Assembly (NCBI GenBank): GCA_030145005.1
Contig: JAQYWJ010000150.1
Location: 1 to 5,543 of the forward strand
Source: Desulfobacter sp.
Lineage (GTDB): Bacteria; Desulfobacterota; Desulfobacteria; Desulfobacterales; Desulfobacteraceae
DNA: 5,543 nt
Reading direction: 5' to 3'
Made by a program: the position numbers and the translations under genes. Under the pieces are notes generated by a model. The model saw only the letters and a list, made by a program, of their open reading frames with translations. It did no database searches and was not told where the DNA came from. The first letter of the stretch is position 1; every line of letters begins with the position of its first letter. Below are positions 1-5,542 of the stretch, one piece after another.

Positions 1-2
1 GA

Positions 3-122
3 CTGGCGAATACATCCAAAGGTGTCTACATCCTGCCGAACGTAGTCCCAACAAATGGGACTCAGGCTAGTCAACCTGGGCTTTTACAAGCCCCTTCTGA
101 ATCTTTGATTCAGGAGGGGTAG
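3..122 (+). CDS. tnpB: Probable C-terminal end of TnpB (RNA-guided nuclease of IS200/IS605 elements), 5' end outside the window
   Basis: An open frame enters from the left edge and runs 39 codons to TAG at 120-122, ending in residues SESLIQEG encoded by the terminal hairpin. TnpB frames of the IS1341 group commonly end this way, in the structured right end. TnpB is a RuvC-like nuclease guided by an RNA made from the 3' end of its own gene. None of its diagnostic parts (RuvC acidic residues, CxxC zinc finger) falls in the window, because this is only the variable tail. The other two forward frames stop at 43-45 and 68-70, so tnpB could instead end there, with the rest being non-coding guide-RNA scaffold. 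I chose this frame because it is the longest and ends at the hairpin. Confidence 0.5.
   Translation: MANTSKGVYILPNVVPTNGTQASQPGLLQAPSESLIQEG
91..119 (+). other. Terminal stem-loop of the IS right end
   Basis: Bases 91-103 pair with 107-119 around a TTT loop: 13 continuous pairs, with a single G-U wobble if read as RNA. It lies 8 bases from the predicted cleavage point, in the usual place for the hairpin recognised by TnpA Y1 transposase on single-stranded DNA. It also carries the last codons of the probable tnpB frame. It is not a convincing rho-independent terminator, because no T-run follows it on either strand. Confidence 0.8.
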
Positions 123-129
123 TTGACCT

Positions 130-2226
130 CTATTCCTGGGATTGCAGGGCGTTGAGCCGAAGCGTTAAAGGCCGGTCCTCTTCCATCTCTTTGGAAAACC
201 CGATGGCCCCTGGATTTCTGAACCGGTCAGGACATGCACAGGCCGCCACCCAGTCCTCCCTTATAGCCTTTAACACCTTAAAGGCGTTGGATTCCAGATC
301 AACAATGCTTTTTTCCATGACCAGTTCCAGGCGTCCGTTGCGTTCCTCAAGGTGCATGAGCCGGGCAATGGGCATACCGGCCGGCTGCCACTGGTCAAAC
401 TCTTTTTCCAGGTTGATAATGGCCGCCATCTGACCTGTAGCGCCGCCTGCAATGAGGTGAAAGGCCGTAAGTCCCAAATTGTAAGCATAACAACAGTCAA
501 AATAGGTTGGATCGGTACCCCGGCCATCATACCCGTAAAAATGGGTCTGTGTTTTAAATTCGGCCTGGGACTTTTTAAATATATTTACAAAAATCTGTGG
601 GGTTTCTTCTTCAGGATCCAGCATGCCCGAATTGACCAAGGCAAGCTTCAGGGTTTTAAGGGAAATGATATCCGGTTTGATCAGCACATATTTATCCTGG
701 GGGTTTTTAAACAATGCCGGGGCAAACAGATCCGGATCCATGCCCGCATCATCCATGAGCGAAACATAATCATCCCGAAGAATACCAACCTTGTAACGCC
801 CCTGCTCCCGAAGCACGTCCAGATACTCTTTAACCATGTCCATGATGATCTTCTCGGTTTTGACCTGGGAGAACTGGAAGTTGCCGTGAAGATCCCTTTC
901 CACCAAAAGCCCTTCCCTGAAAAACCTGGGCAGCTGATTGAACAGCTCATCGTCCCGGATATTCCATATGGGAAACCGGCCCTTGTCCATCATCCCCTGG
1001 GAGATCCTGCGCAGATAATCCAGTTTCTCGTTCAGGGTGGGAAAGGTTCTGTGGAAATCTATGTCATGGATTCTATTATAATCTGCAATGATTTTATTGA
1101 GTTTTGTGATGAACACCTGGATTTCATTGATAAATTCCAGGATCCCTTCCGGGATGATCATCAGTCCGTAATTTTTGCCGAAGGCAGCCCGCCGGACAAT
1201 AATGTCACAGATCACCCGGGACAGATGGCGCAGGGTCATGCCATAGGCATTATAATCCATCTGCCCGCCCTGCTTCCGGGCCTTTGACATACGGTCCTGG
1301 TCCACATAGTCTGCTAACTCCTCACCGATCAAAGCGATATTCACATGGGTCTGAAGCGCTGTCTCCAGCGTAAGATGGCTTGCCACCCGGCCCATGACCT
1401 TGCACACATGCCAGTATTTAATGTCGGAGCTGCCGTCATTGGCCAGATTGGAAATATTTTGTGCAAAGGCCCGGGCCGCAGAATGAAATCCAAAGGAGGT
1501 AGCGCACAACAGTTTGCCGCTTTCTGTTTTTACCTGGATATCGCCGTCAATGGTTTTAGGTATACCAATGACTTTTATCCCTGAAGATTTAAAATGCTGG
1601 GCCAGAAAGGCTGCGTTGGTATTGGAATCATCTCCGCCGATGATCACCAATGCATCCAGATTCAATCCCTTGCATACAGTCAGGGCCAATTCCATTTTGC
1701 TGCCGGAATCAATTTTGGTCCGCCCGGTTTTAATCATGTTAAAACCACCCATGTTTCGGTGGGTGTCTACCAGTCCTGCGGTGATTTCAATGTACCGGTT
1801 TTCAAGCAGCCCTTCAGGCCCTTTAATAAACCCGAACATCTTTGACGCGTTGTTGAAACGTTTCATCTCATCAAAAAGGCCTGCAATTACATTGTGCCCA
1901 CCCGGAGCCGGGCCGCCGGAAAAAACCACACCGATGTGTCGCGGCTTTGAAAATTCCAGTTTTGCATTTTCATCGGGGTTAGAATCTGTAATCACCTGCT
2001 GCACCGGGTTGTTGATAATTCCGGGCAGCATACGTTCCGCCTCGGTATCTTTCAAAAAACGATATTCATTCAATGTCTCAAGAGATGTATGTGATGCATT
2101 AAAAATATCTATTTTTTCAGGAGAAAACCGTCTTCGTGCCAGGGTTTCCCTGCTGTCCTCATTCATGGTTTGAAGGGCTTGCGCCCGCACGTCGGAGGGG
2201 ATTTTCAGGGTATTGTCTTCCATCAT
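130..2226 (-). CDS. pfp: Diphosphate (PPi)-dependent fructose-6-phosphate 1-phosphotransferase, long type with extra segments
   Basis: This cytoplasmic enzyme reversibly makes fructose 1,6-bisphosphate from fructose 6-phosphate, using PPi instead of ATP, in glycolysis and gluconeogenesis. Motifs seen: GGPAPGGHN (104-112, phosphate-binding loop), GGDDSNTNA (197-205), PKTIDGD (223-229, with the catalytic Asp), MGR (278-280), PEG (359-361) and YGYDGRG (564-570). GGDD in place of the GGDG of ATP enzymes is the recognised sign of PPi use. The ending WQPAG..PI...M.LEER and NPGAIGF matches the long, plant-beta/Borrelia-like group. At 698 residues it is longer than those ~555-residue relatives: about 95 residues precede the core, and about 75 extra residues lie around 481-555. 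Two ATGs stand side by side. GGAG is 2 nt from the first and 5 nt from the second (2221-2223), so the second is the likelier start. The stop is intact and 2 bp from the IS end. Its native downstream sequence has been displaced by the IS, and no terminator is seen. Confidence 0.93.
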   Translation of the reverse strand: MMEDNTLKIPSDVRAQALQTMNEDSRETLARRRFSPEKIDIFNASHTSLETLNEYRFLKDTEAERMLPGIINNPVQQVITDSNPDENAKLEFSKPRHIGVVFSGGPAPGGHNVIAGLFDEMKRFNNASKMFGFIKGPEGLLENRYIEITAGLVDTHRNMGGFNMIKTGRTKIDSGSKMELALTVCKGLNLDALVIIGGDDSNTNAAFLAQHFKSSGIKVIGIPKTIDGDIQVKTESGKLLCATSFGFHSAARAFAQNISNLANDGSSDIKYWHVCKVMGRVASHLTLETALQTHVNIALIGEELADYVDQDRMSKARKQGGQMDYNAYGMTLRHLSRVICDIIVRRAAFGKNYGLMIIPEGILEFINEIQVFITKLNKIIADYNRIHDIDFHRTFPTLNEKLDYLRRISQGMMDKGRFPIWNIRDDELFNQLPRFFREGLLVERDLHGNFQFSQVKTEKIIMDMVKEYLDVLREQGRYKVGILRDDYVSLMDDAGMDPDLFAPALFKNPQDKYVLIKPDIISLKTLKLALVNSGMLDPEEETPQIFVNIFKKSQAEFKTQTHFYGYDGRGTDPTYFDCCYAYNLGLTAFHLIAGGATGQMAAIINLEKEFDQWQPAGMPIARLMHLEERNGRLELVMEKSIVDLESNAFKVLKAIREDWVAACACPDRFRNPGAIGFSKEMEEDRPLTLRLNALQSQE

Positions 2227-2228
2227 TA

Positions 2229-2232
2229 CTCC
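2229..2232 (-). promoter_or_regulatory. Ribosome binding site of pfp
   Basis: The minus strand reads GGAG just before the ATGATG pair. Spacing is 2 nt to the first ATG and 5 nt to the second. The second spacing is closer to what ribosomes normally use, so translation probably starts at 2223, giving a 697-residue protein. Confidence 0.6.
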
Positions 2233-2278
2233 AGAATATTTAGTGTTTGAACGGCTCGATAGAGGAGCGCTTGCTCAC

Positions 2279-2380
2279 AAAGTCACCCATCTGCGGCGTT
2301 GCAAAAAAATTTACAATCCTCACATACTTTAGTATGTTCCGGTTGTAAATTTTTCTTCGCCTTGCATCTGGGCAACTTTT
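2279..2380. repeat. Imperfect long inverted repeat (~100 bp) between dgc and pfp, MITE- or REP-like
   Basis: Two arms of about 50 bases mirror each other around 2329/2330. Perfectly paired blocks are ACATACT (2322-2328) with AGTATGT (2331-2337), and AAAAATTTACAA (2305-2316) with TTGTAAATTTTT (2343-2354). Between them is a small internal loop. The outer parts match more loosely (AAAG...CCCA, GGCG). It encodes nothing and fills most of the 186-bp gap between two co-oriented genes. The look is that of a dispersed palindromic element, but copy number cannot be judged from one window. Read on the minus strand, the hairpin ends in a run of seven T, so it may also attenuate transcription from dgc into pfp. 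The rest of the gap (2227-2278 and 2381-2412) holds only the pfp ribosome binding site and a short ACGG/CCGT hairpin at 2390-2401. Confidence 0.75.
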
Positions 2381-2412
2381 CGGCCAAATACGGGTTTCCG
2401 TTCAGGCATTAC

Positions 2413-3828
2413 CTACTGTATCATAACCTGATTTCGACCATTTTCCTTTGCCTTGTATACAGCCATATCCGCCCGGTCAAATAAATCCGTTGGTGACTTA
2501 TCACCTTCCTTGATGCAGGAAACGCCAATGCTGACCGTAACTCTAACCGTTTCCTTTTTATACAGGAATTCAATTTTTTCTATGGTCTGGCGGATTCTCT
2601 CCGCGACCATCATTGCGCCCTTAATGTCTGTCTCCGGCATAATGACGACAAACTCTTCTCCGCCATACCGGGCAAGCATATCATTTTTTCTTAATAAAGG
2701 CCGGGTCCGTTTAATCATTTCCTGCAGGCACCTGTCACCAATGGCGTGTCCGTAGGTATCATTAATGTTTTTGAACTTATCCGCGTCAATGATCAAAAGA
2801 GAAAAAATGTTTTTATAGCGAAGAAACCGGTCCATCTCCTCTTCAATTTTCTTGTCATAGGCCCTGCGGTTTTTGGCACCGGTCAGCTGGTCCTCGTTGA
2901 GTTTTTTCTCCAGCTCTTCGGAGTATTTTGTGGCAGCCTGCAACTCCTGCTTGAGTTTGGCAAATCCCGAGGTAAAGAAGTTCTTGCTTTTTTCAGCCAG
3001 CCGGCTGATGGCCTGGTCCACTTTCTGTTTTTTCTGCAATGCCTTTTCAATGGAAGAAAGACCTGTGGAAATCTTTGCCCGTAAATCATCTAAGCTTTCA
3101 GCCACATCAAATGAATTTTTGATCCCAGCCATTTCGTCATTTAAAATGGATTCAAATCCCTGATTTGAGGAAAGCAAAGAACTTGTGTGTTCATAGGAAG
3201 AGGCCAGTCTCTTTTCAATTTCAAAAATCCTTGCCACGATATCTCGGATAAAAGCTTTCACATTTTCCCGATCCTGGCTGGTTTCTGAAATATAATTGAA
3301 AATAAGGGAAAAAATATTTTCCCGAACCGCTTCAAAATCTTGTATTTCTTCTATCTTAAACAGATTTGAGGTAATGGATTCCAGTTTTCCGGTATATTTT
3401 TTATCAAGGGTGGATTTCAGATGATTCAACACATCCTGGTAGCTCTGCCTGAGATTGTCCAGTATCTGATCTTCGGACGAATTTTTTCGAAGAGAGAAAA
3501 AAAATCCTTTCTTTTTTTTGGCAACAGCAGGGCCGATATCTTCCTGGATCATGGCGGTTTTAATCTGGCCGAAAATGTATTCGATTTTGGCCGGGGAAGC
3601 CTTTTTACGCATGGCCGTACCCAACTGGGTGCAGGCCTTGCCCAATGCCGTTCCGTCCTGGGAAAGCACATCTAAAATAATGGGAAAATACCTTCTGTAA
3701 AGGTTATCAAGATTTCCATACTGCGCCTCCACTGCATCCAGTTCCTTGAGCAGGCGATCCTTCTGGGATCTCAATTTAATTATTTCTGCTTGTAATTGCT
3801 CTGTTTTATCATCACGTTGTTCGGCCAT
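2413..3828 (-). CDS. Diguanylate cyclase (GGDEF) with a long coiled-coil N-terminal region
   Basis: The C-terminal domain (about 311-471) makes the second messenger c-di-GMP from two GTP. It shows LTGAKNRRAYD (315-325), the metal-binding D348 in DADKFKNIND (348-357), YGHAIGD (359-365), the active site GGEEF (389-393) and SIGVS (433-437). An RxxD inhibitory site (RKND, 380-383) sits exactly five residues before GGEEF, so product feedback is expected. The first ~310 residues are helical and charged, with likely coiled coils at 5-37 and about 255-312. They match no sensor family I recognise. A lysine-rich patch followed by FFFSLRK (104-115) could touch membrane or nucleic acid. There is no signal peptide or membrane segment, so it should be cytoplasmic. 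ATG at 3826-3828 has a weak GGGG site 7 nt upstream. It is divergent from ftsY and co-oriented with pfp. The input signal is unknown. Confidence 0.92.
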   Translation of the reverse strand: MAEQRDDKTEQLQAEIIKLRSQKDRLLKELDAVEAQYGNLDNLYRRYFPIILDVLSQDGTALGKACTQLGTAMRKKASPAKIEYIFGQIKTAMIQEDIGPAVAKKKKGFFFSLRKNSSEDQILDNLRQSYQDVLNHLKSTLDKKYTGKLESITSNLFKIEEIQDFEAVRENIFSLIFNYISETSQDRENVKAFIRDIVARIFEIEKRLASSYEHTSSLLSSNQGFESILNDEMAGIKNSFDVAESLDDLRAKISTGLSSIEKALQKKQKVDQAISRLAEKSKNFFTSGFAKLKQELQAATKYSEELEKKLNEDQLTGAKNRRAYDKKIEEEMDRFLRYKNIFSLLIIDADKFKNINDTYGHAIGDRCLQEMIKRTRPLLRKNDMLARYGGEEFVVIMPETDIKGAMMVAERIRQTIEKIEFLYKKETVRVTVSIGVSCIKEGDKSPTDLFDRADMAVYKAKENGRNQVMIQ

Positions 3829-3955
3829 AATGTATCCCCAAATTTAAACGACTTGTAATGATTGATTACTTTTAACCAGTGAGACAAAGAAAGTAAAGTT
3901 AATTTAACAGGCTCAAGGCTTGATTGCGACTGCTAAAAATTGTAAAAGATGGCAC

Positions 3956-3985
3956 ATATTAACCCGAATTTTACCTGATTGGCAA
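3956..3985 (-). promoter_or_regulatory. Weak candidate sigma70-type promoter for the GGDEF gene
   Basis: On the minus strand TTGCCA (3980-3985; 5 of 6 consensus bases) lies 18 bp before TAATAT (3956-3961; 4 of 6). This would give a leader of about 120 nt before the ATG. The region is AT-rich, so chance matches are likely. The -35 hexamer lies inside the inverted repeat at 3974-3991. A plus-strand candidate for ftsY, TTGATT (3920-3925) with TAAAAG (3943-3948) at 17 bp, is weaker. Confidence 0.28.
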
Positions 3986-4000
3986 ATCAGGATTTAAAAT
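3968..4000. promoter_or_regulatory. Inverted repeat in the dgc/ftsY divergent region, possible operator or leader hairpin
   Basis: CCTGATT (3974-3980) and AATCAGG (3985-3991) form a perfect 7-bp inverted repeat around GGCA. It is flanked by ATTTTA (3968-3973) and TAAAAT (3995-4000), which extend it with a 3-base asymmetry. It sits between divergent genes, where a shared regulator could bind. It would also form a hairpin in a ftsY leader RNA starting upstream of it. No regulator can be named. The rest of the 218-bp gap is AT-rich, with a small GTTAA/TTAAC palindrome at 3898-3908. Confidence 0.4.
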
Positions 4001-4033
4001 CAGCAGATTAAGGCACATGCTCAAAATCAATTG

Positions 4034-4038
4034 AGGAG
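4034..4038 (+). promoter_or_regulatory. Ribosome binding site that sets the GTG start of ftsY
   Basis: AGGAG lies 8 nt before GTG at 4047-4049. No ATG with a comparable site is in frame nearby, and the GTG start yields the basic-hydrophobic N terminus (MVFNFFKKKKK) usual for FtsY. Both points support GTG as the real start. Confidence 0.8.
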
Positions 4039-4046
4039 ATACAAGG

Positions 4047-5327
4047 GTGGTATTTAACTTTTTTAAGAAGAAAAAGAAAACCCCTGAAACTGAACCCGTT
4101 TCAGAAGAAAATAGATCCGAAGAAGAGCCAATTTCACCGGAAGCTTCTTTGCAACCAAACGTAGAACCAAACGTAGAACCAGACTTGCAGTCAGATGAAT
4201 CTAAGGCGGCAAAAGAATTTGCCGAGGAAAAGCCGGTCTCGCCCGGAGAACCAGCCATGGACCTTCCTGCGAAGGAGCCGGAACCGGACATAGAACCGGA
4301 TTCGGCCCAGGAATCCGATACAACTCAGGAGCTGGATATAGAGCAGGAACCGGCCCAGACTGAAGAATCTGTTCTCCAGGCACAGGCACCGGTTCAAGAA
4401 AAACCTGCAAACAAAGAGGGTACAGGGCTGTTCTCAAAACTTAAATCCGGTTTGGCCAAAACCCGGACCGTTTTGAATACGGATATCACAGAACTGTTTT
4501 CCTCGGCCAAAACCATAGATGACGATTTGTTTGATGAGCTCGAAGAAGGTCTGGTCACTTCTGATCTTGGTATTGACATCACCATGGACATAATGGAGCG
4601 AATCAGGAAAAAAAGCCGTGGTCTGTCCACGGGGGATCAGCTTCGCCAAGTGCTCAAAGACGAGTTGCTCACCCTTTTTCATGAACCCGAACCCCCTGCC
4701 CTCTCCAGGCCCAAACCCTATGTGATCATGATGGTGGGAGTCAATGGGACCGGCAAAACAACCACACTTGGCAAACTGGCCATGAAATATAAAGCCGAAG
4801 GCAAAAAGGTATTGATTGCAGCGGCAGATACGTTCAGGGCCGCAGCCATTGAGCAGGTCGAAATCTGGGCCCAGCGTGCCGGGGCAGACATTGTCCGGCA
4901 CAGAGAAGGTGCGGACCCTGCCGCAGTTGCTTATGATGCCGTTGAAGCCGGCATGGCAAGGGGGGCTGATGTGGTTCTCATTGACACGGCGGGCAGGCTG
5001 CACACCCAGAAAAATCTCATGGAAGAGTTAAAAAAGATCAAGCGCTCCGTGGATAAAAAATACAAGGGGGCACCCCATGATGTAATGATGGTCATTGACG
5101 CCACCACCGGCCAAAATGCCCTGTCCCAGGCAGATATTTTCCACAAGGCCGTGGGGCTTACCCAGATGAGTGTCACCAAACTGGACGGCACGGCAAAGGG
5201 CGGGATTGTGGCAGCAGTCTCATCCACCATGAAGCTGCCCATAGCCTACATCGGTGTGGGTGAGGCCATAGACGATCTGCAGGAATTTGATGCAAAACGC
5301 TTTATCAATGCGCTGTTCGATGACTGA
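4047..5327 (+). CDS. ftsY: Signal recognition particle receptor FtsY (SRP GTPase)
   Basis: FtsY receives ribosome-nascent-chain-SRP complexes at the inner face of the cytoplasmic membrane. Paired GTP hydrolysis with Ffh passes the nascent chain to SecYEG. Order of parts: a basic N terminus (1-11), an acidic, proline-rich A domain (about 12-122), a lipid-binding helix GLFSKLKSGLAKTR (127-140), the N domain to about 215, and the G domain. GTPase motifs are G1 GVNGTGKTTT (231-240), the SRP-specific insertion start DTFRAAAIEQ (261-270), G3 DTAGR (313-317), G4 TKLD (377-380) and G5 GVGE (403-406), followed by DDLQEFD (409-415). All key residues are intact. At 426 residues it is shorter than E. coli FtsY (497), mainly in the A domain, which varies widely between species. 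Translation starts at GTG. No cotranscribed partner is visible within the window. Confidence 0.97.
   Translation: MVFNFFKKKKKTPETEPVSEENRSEEEPISPEASLQPNVEPNVEPDLQSDESKAAKEFAEEKPVSPGEPAMDLPAKEPEPDIEPDSAQESDTTQELDIEQEPAQTEESVLQAQAPVQEKPANKEGTGLFSKLKSGLAKTRTVLNTDITELFSSAKTIDDDLFDELEEGLVTSDLGIDITMDIMERIRKKSRGLSTGDQLRQVLKDELLTLFHEPEPPALSRPKPYVIMMVGVNGTGKTTTLGKLAMKYKAEGKKVLIAAADTFRAAAIEQVEIWAQRAGADIVRHREGADPAAVAYDAVEAGMARGADVVLIDTAGRLHTQKNLMEELKKIKRSVDKKYKGAPHDVMMVIDATTGQNALSQADIFHKAVGLTQMSVTKLDGTAKGGIVAAVSSTMKLPIAYIGVGEAIDDLQEFDAKRFINALFDD
4153..4181 (+). repeat. 12-bp tandem repeat (2.4 copies) in the ftsY A domain
   Basis: The unit AACCAAACGTAG repeats exactly with a 12-base period over 29 bases and encodes NVEP twice (residues 38-45). 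It is in frame, so gain or loss of a unit would only lengthen or shorten the acidic linker. A looser echo (GAACCGGA twice, encoding EPDIEPD) follows further downstream in the same linker. Confidence 0.85.
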
Positions 5328-5410
5328 TTGCGAGCCTTGGTTCTCAGTGCCCATCCAGAAATAAGAATTTTTGTTCAAGTTCAAGGCGGCTGAAAATTTT
5401 AAGAGCCTGT

Positions 5411-5542
5411 TTATAATTCAAAAAGATCCAGGGACGGCTTCTCCATATCCACGTATATCATCCGACCTTCCCTGGACTGATTTTTTCCAAGAAGGATATT
5501 AAGGACAGCCATCATCTGAAACGATGCAATAAGTGCCGGAGA
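5411..5542 (-). CDS. C-terminal end of a ThiF/MoeB/HesA-family (E1-like) adenylyltransferase, partial
   Basis: The last 43 codons of a minus-strand gene end with TAA at 5411-5413; the rest lies beyond the right edge. The tail reads SPALIASFQMMAVLNILLGK, then GRMIYVDMEKPSLDLFEL. This matches the end of the ThiF/MoeB fold: a small-residue helix over which the family usually has GVxGSxQAxEAIKxLLG, then a strand of the type GrLLxxDxxxxxFxxxxL. Members activate the C terminus of a small ubiquitin-like sulfur carrier (ThiS, MoaD) or a related substrate with ATP. The ATP loop and the cysteines are outside the window, so the pathway (thiamine, molybdopterin or other) cannot be told. It converges with ftsY across an 83-bp gap (5328-5410) with no clear terminator. 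Confidence 0.6.
   Translation of the reverse strand, partial: SPALIASFQMMAVLNILLGKNQSREGRMIYVDMEKPSLDLFEL

Larger units (their letters stand above)
1..127 (+). mobile_element. Right end of an IS200/IS605-family (tnpB-type) insertion element, left part outside the window
   Basis: The segment is a chain of small hairpins ending in a strong terminal hairpin (91-119) and TAGTTGAC at 120-127. Subterminal hairpins and no terminal inverted repeats are typical of IS200/IS605 right ends. The final TTGAC resembles the right cleavage site I recall for ISDra2, whose target is TTGAT. The probable tnpB reading frame ends inside the last hairpin (stop at 120-122), as often seen in the IS1341 group. Unrelated chromosomal coding sequence (pfp, opposite strand) begins 2 bp later, which fixes the boundary near 127/128. 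Elements of this family move as single strands through a TnpA Y1 transposase and make no target duplication. No tnpA is visible, so it could be a tnpB-only element. The left end was not seen, so the family call rests on end structure alone. Confidence 0.72.
1..147 (+). ncRNA. Predicted 3' part of a TnpB omega RNA (reRNA) with its guide
   Basis: In TnpB systems a non-coding RNA covers the 3' end of tnpB and the right end, and finishes with a guide of about 16-20 nt copied from the DNA just outside the element. Successive stems are visible here: 44-50 with 56-62 (7 bp, loop ACAAA), 63-66 with 75-78 (4 bp), 78-83 with 88-93 (6 bp, loop TTAC) and 91-103 with 107-119 (13 bp). The last two share bases 91-93 and so compete. 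GTCAAC at 70-75 can pair with the terminal GTTGAC at 122-127, possibly as a pseudoknot. The scaffold would end at 127 and the guide would be about 128-147. Transcription and the exact ends are inferred by analogy with ISDra2-type systems; the 5' part lies outside the window. Confidence 0.5.

Noticed and set aside
91..119. The strong hairpin as a rho-independent terminator for pfp or tnpB
   Set aside because: Neither strand has a T-run after the stem. Its position at the element edge is explained by IS200/IS605 end recognition.
352..1287. A 311-codon open frame on the + strand inside pfp
   Set aside because: It lies fully antisense to a well-supported enzyme gene. Its protein has no recognisable motif, and it exists because of the codon bias of the real gene. 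Other long antisense frames in pfp, the GGDEF gene and ftsY were dropped for the same reason.
2233..2278. A sigma70 promoter directly upstream of pfp
   Set aside because: TAAATA-like bases occur near the start codon, but no -35 with acceptable spacing could be found.
2227..2412. A c-di-GMP riboswitch or small gene in the gap before pfp, suggested by the neighbouring GGDEF gene
   Set aside because: No GEMM-like conserved sequence is visible. The gap is taken up by the palindrome, and the + strand frame at 2299-2484 lacks a ribosome site and overlaps the end of the GGDEF gene.
5328..5410. A bidirectional terminator between ftsY and the ThiF-like gene
   Set aside because: Only weak AT-rich pairing (AATTTT with AAAATT across a long loop) is present; no GC-rich stem with a T-run.
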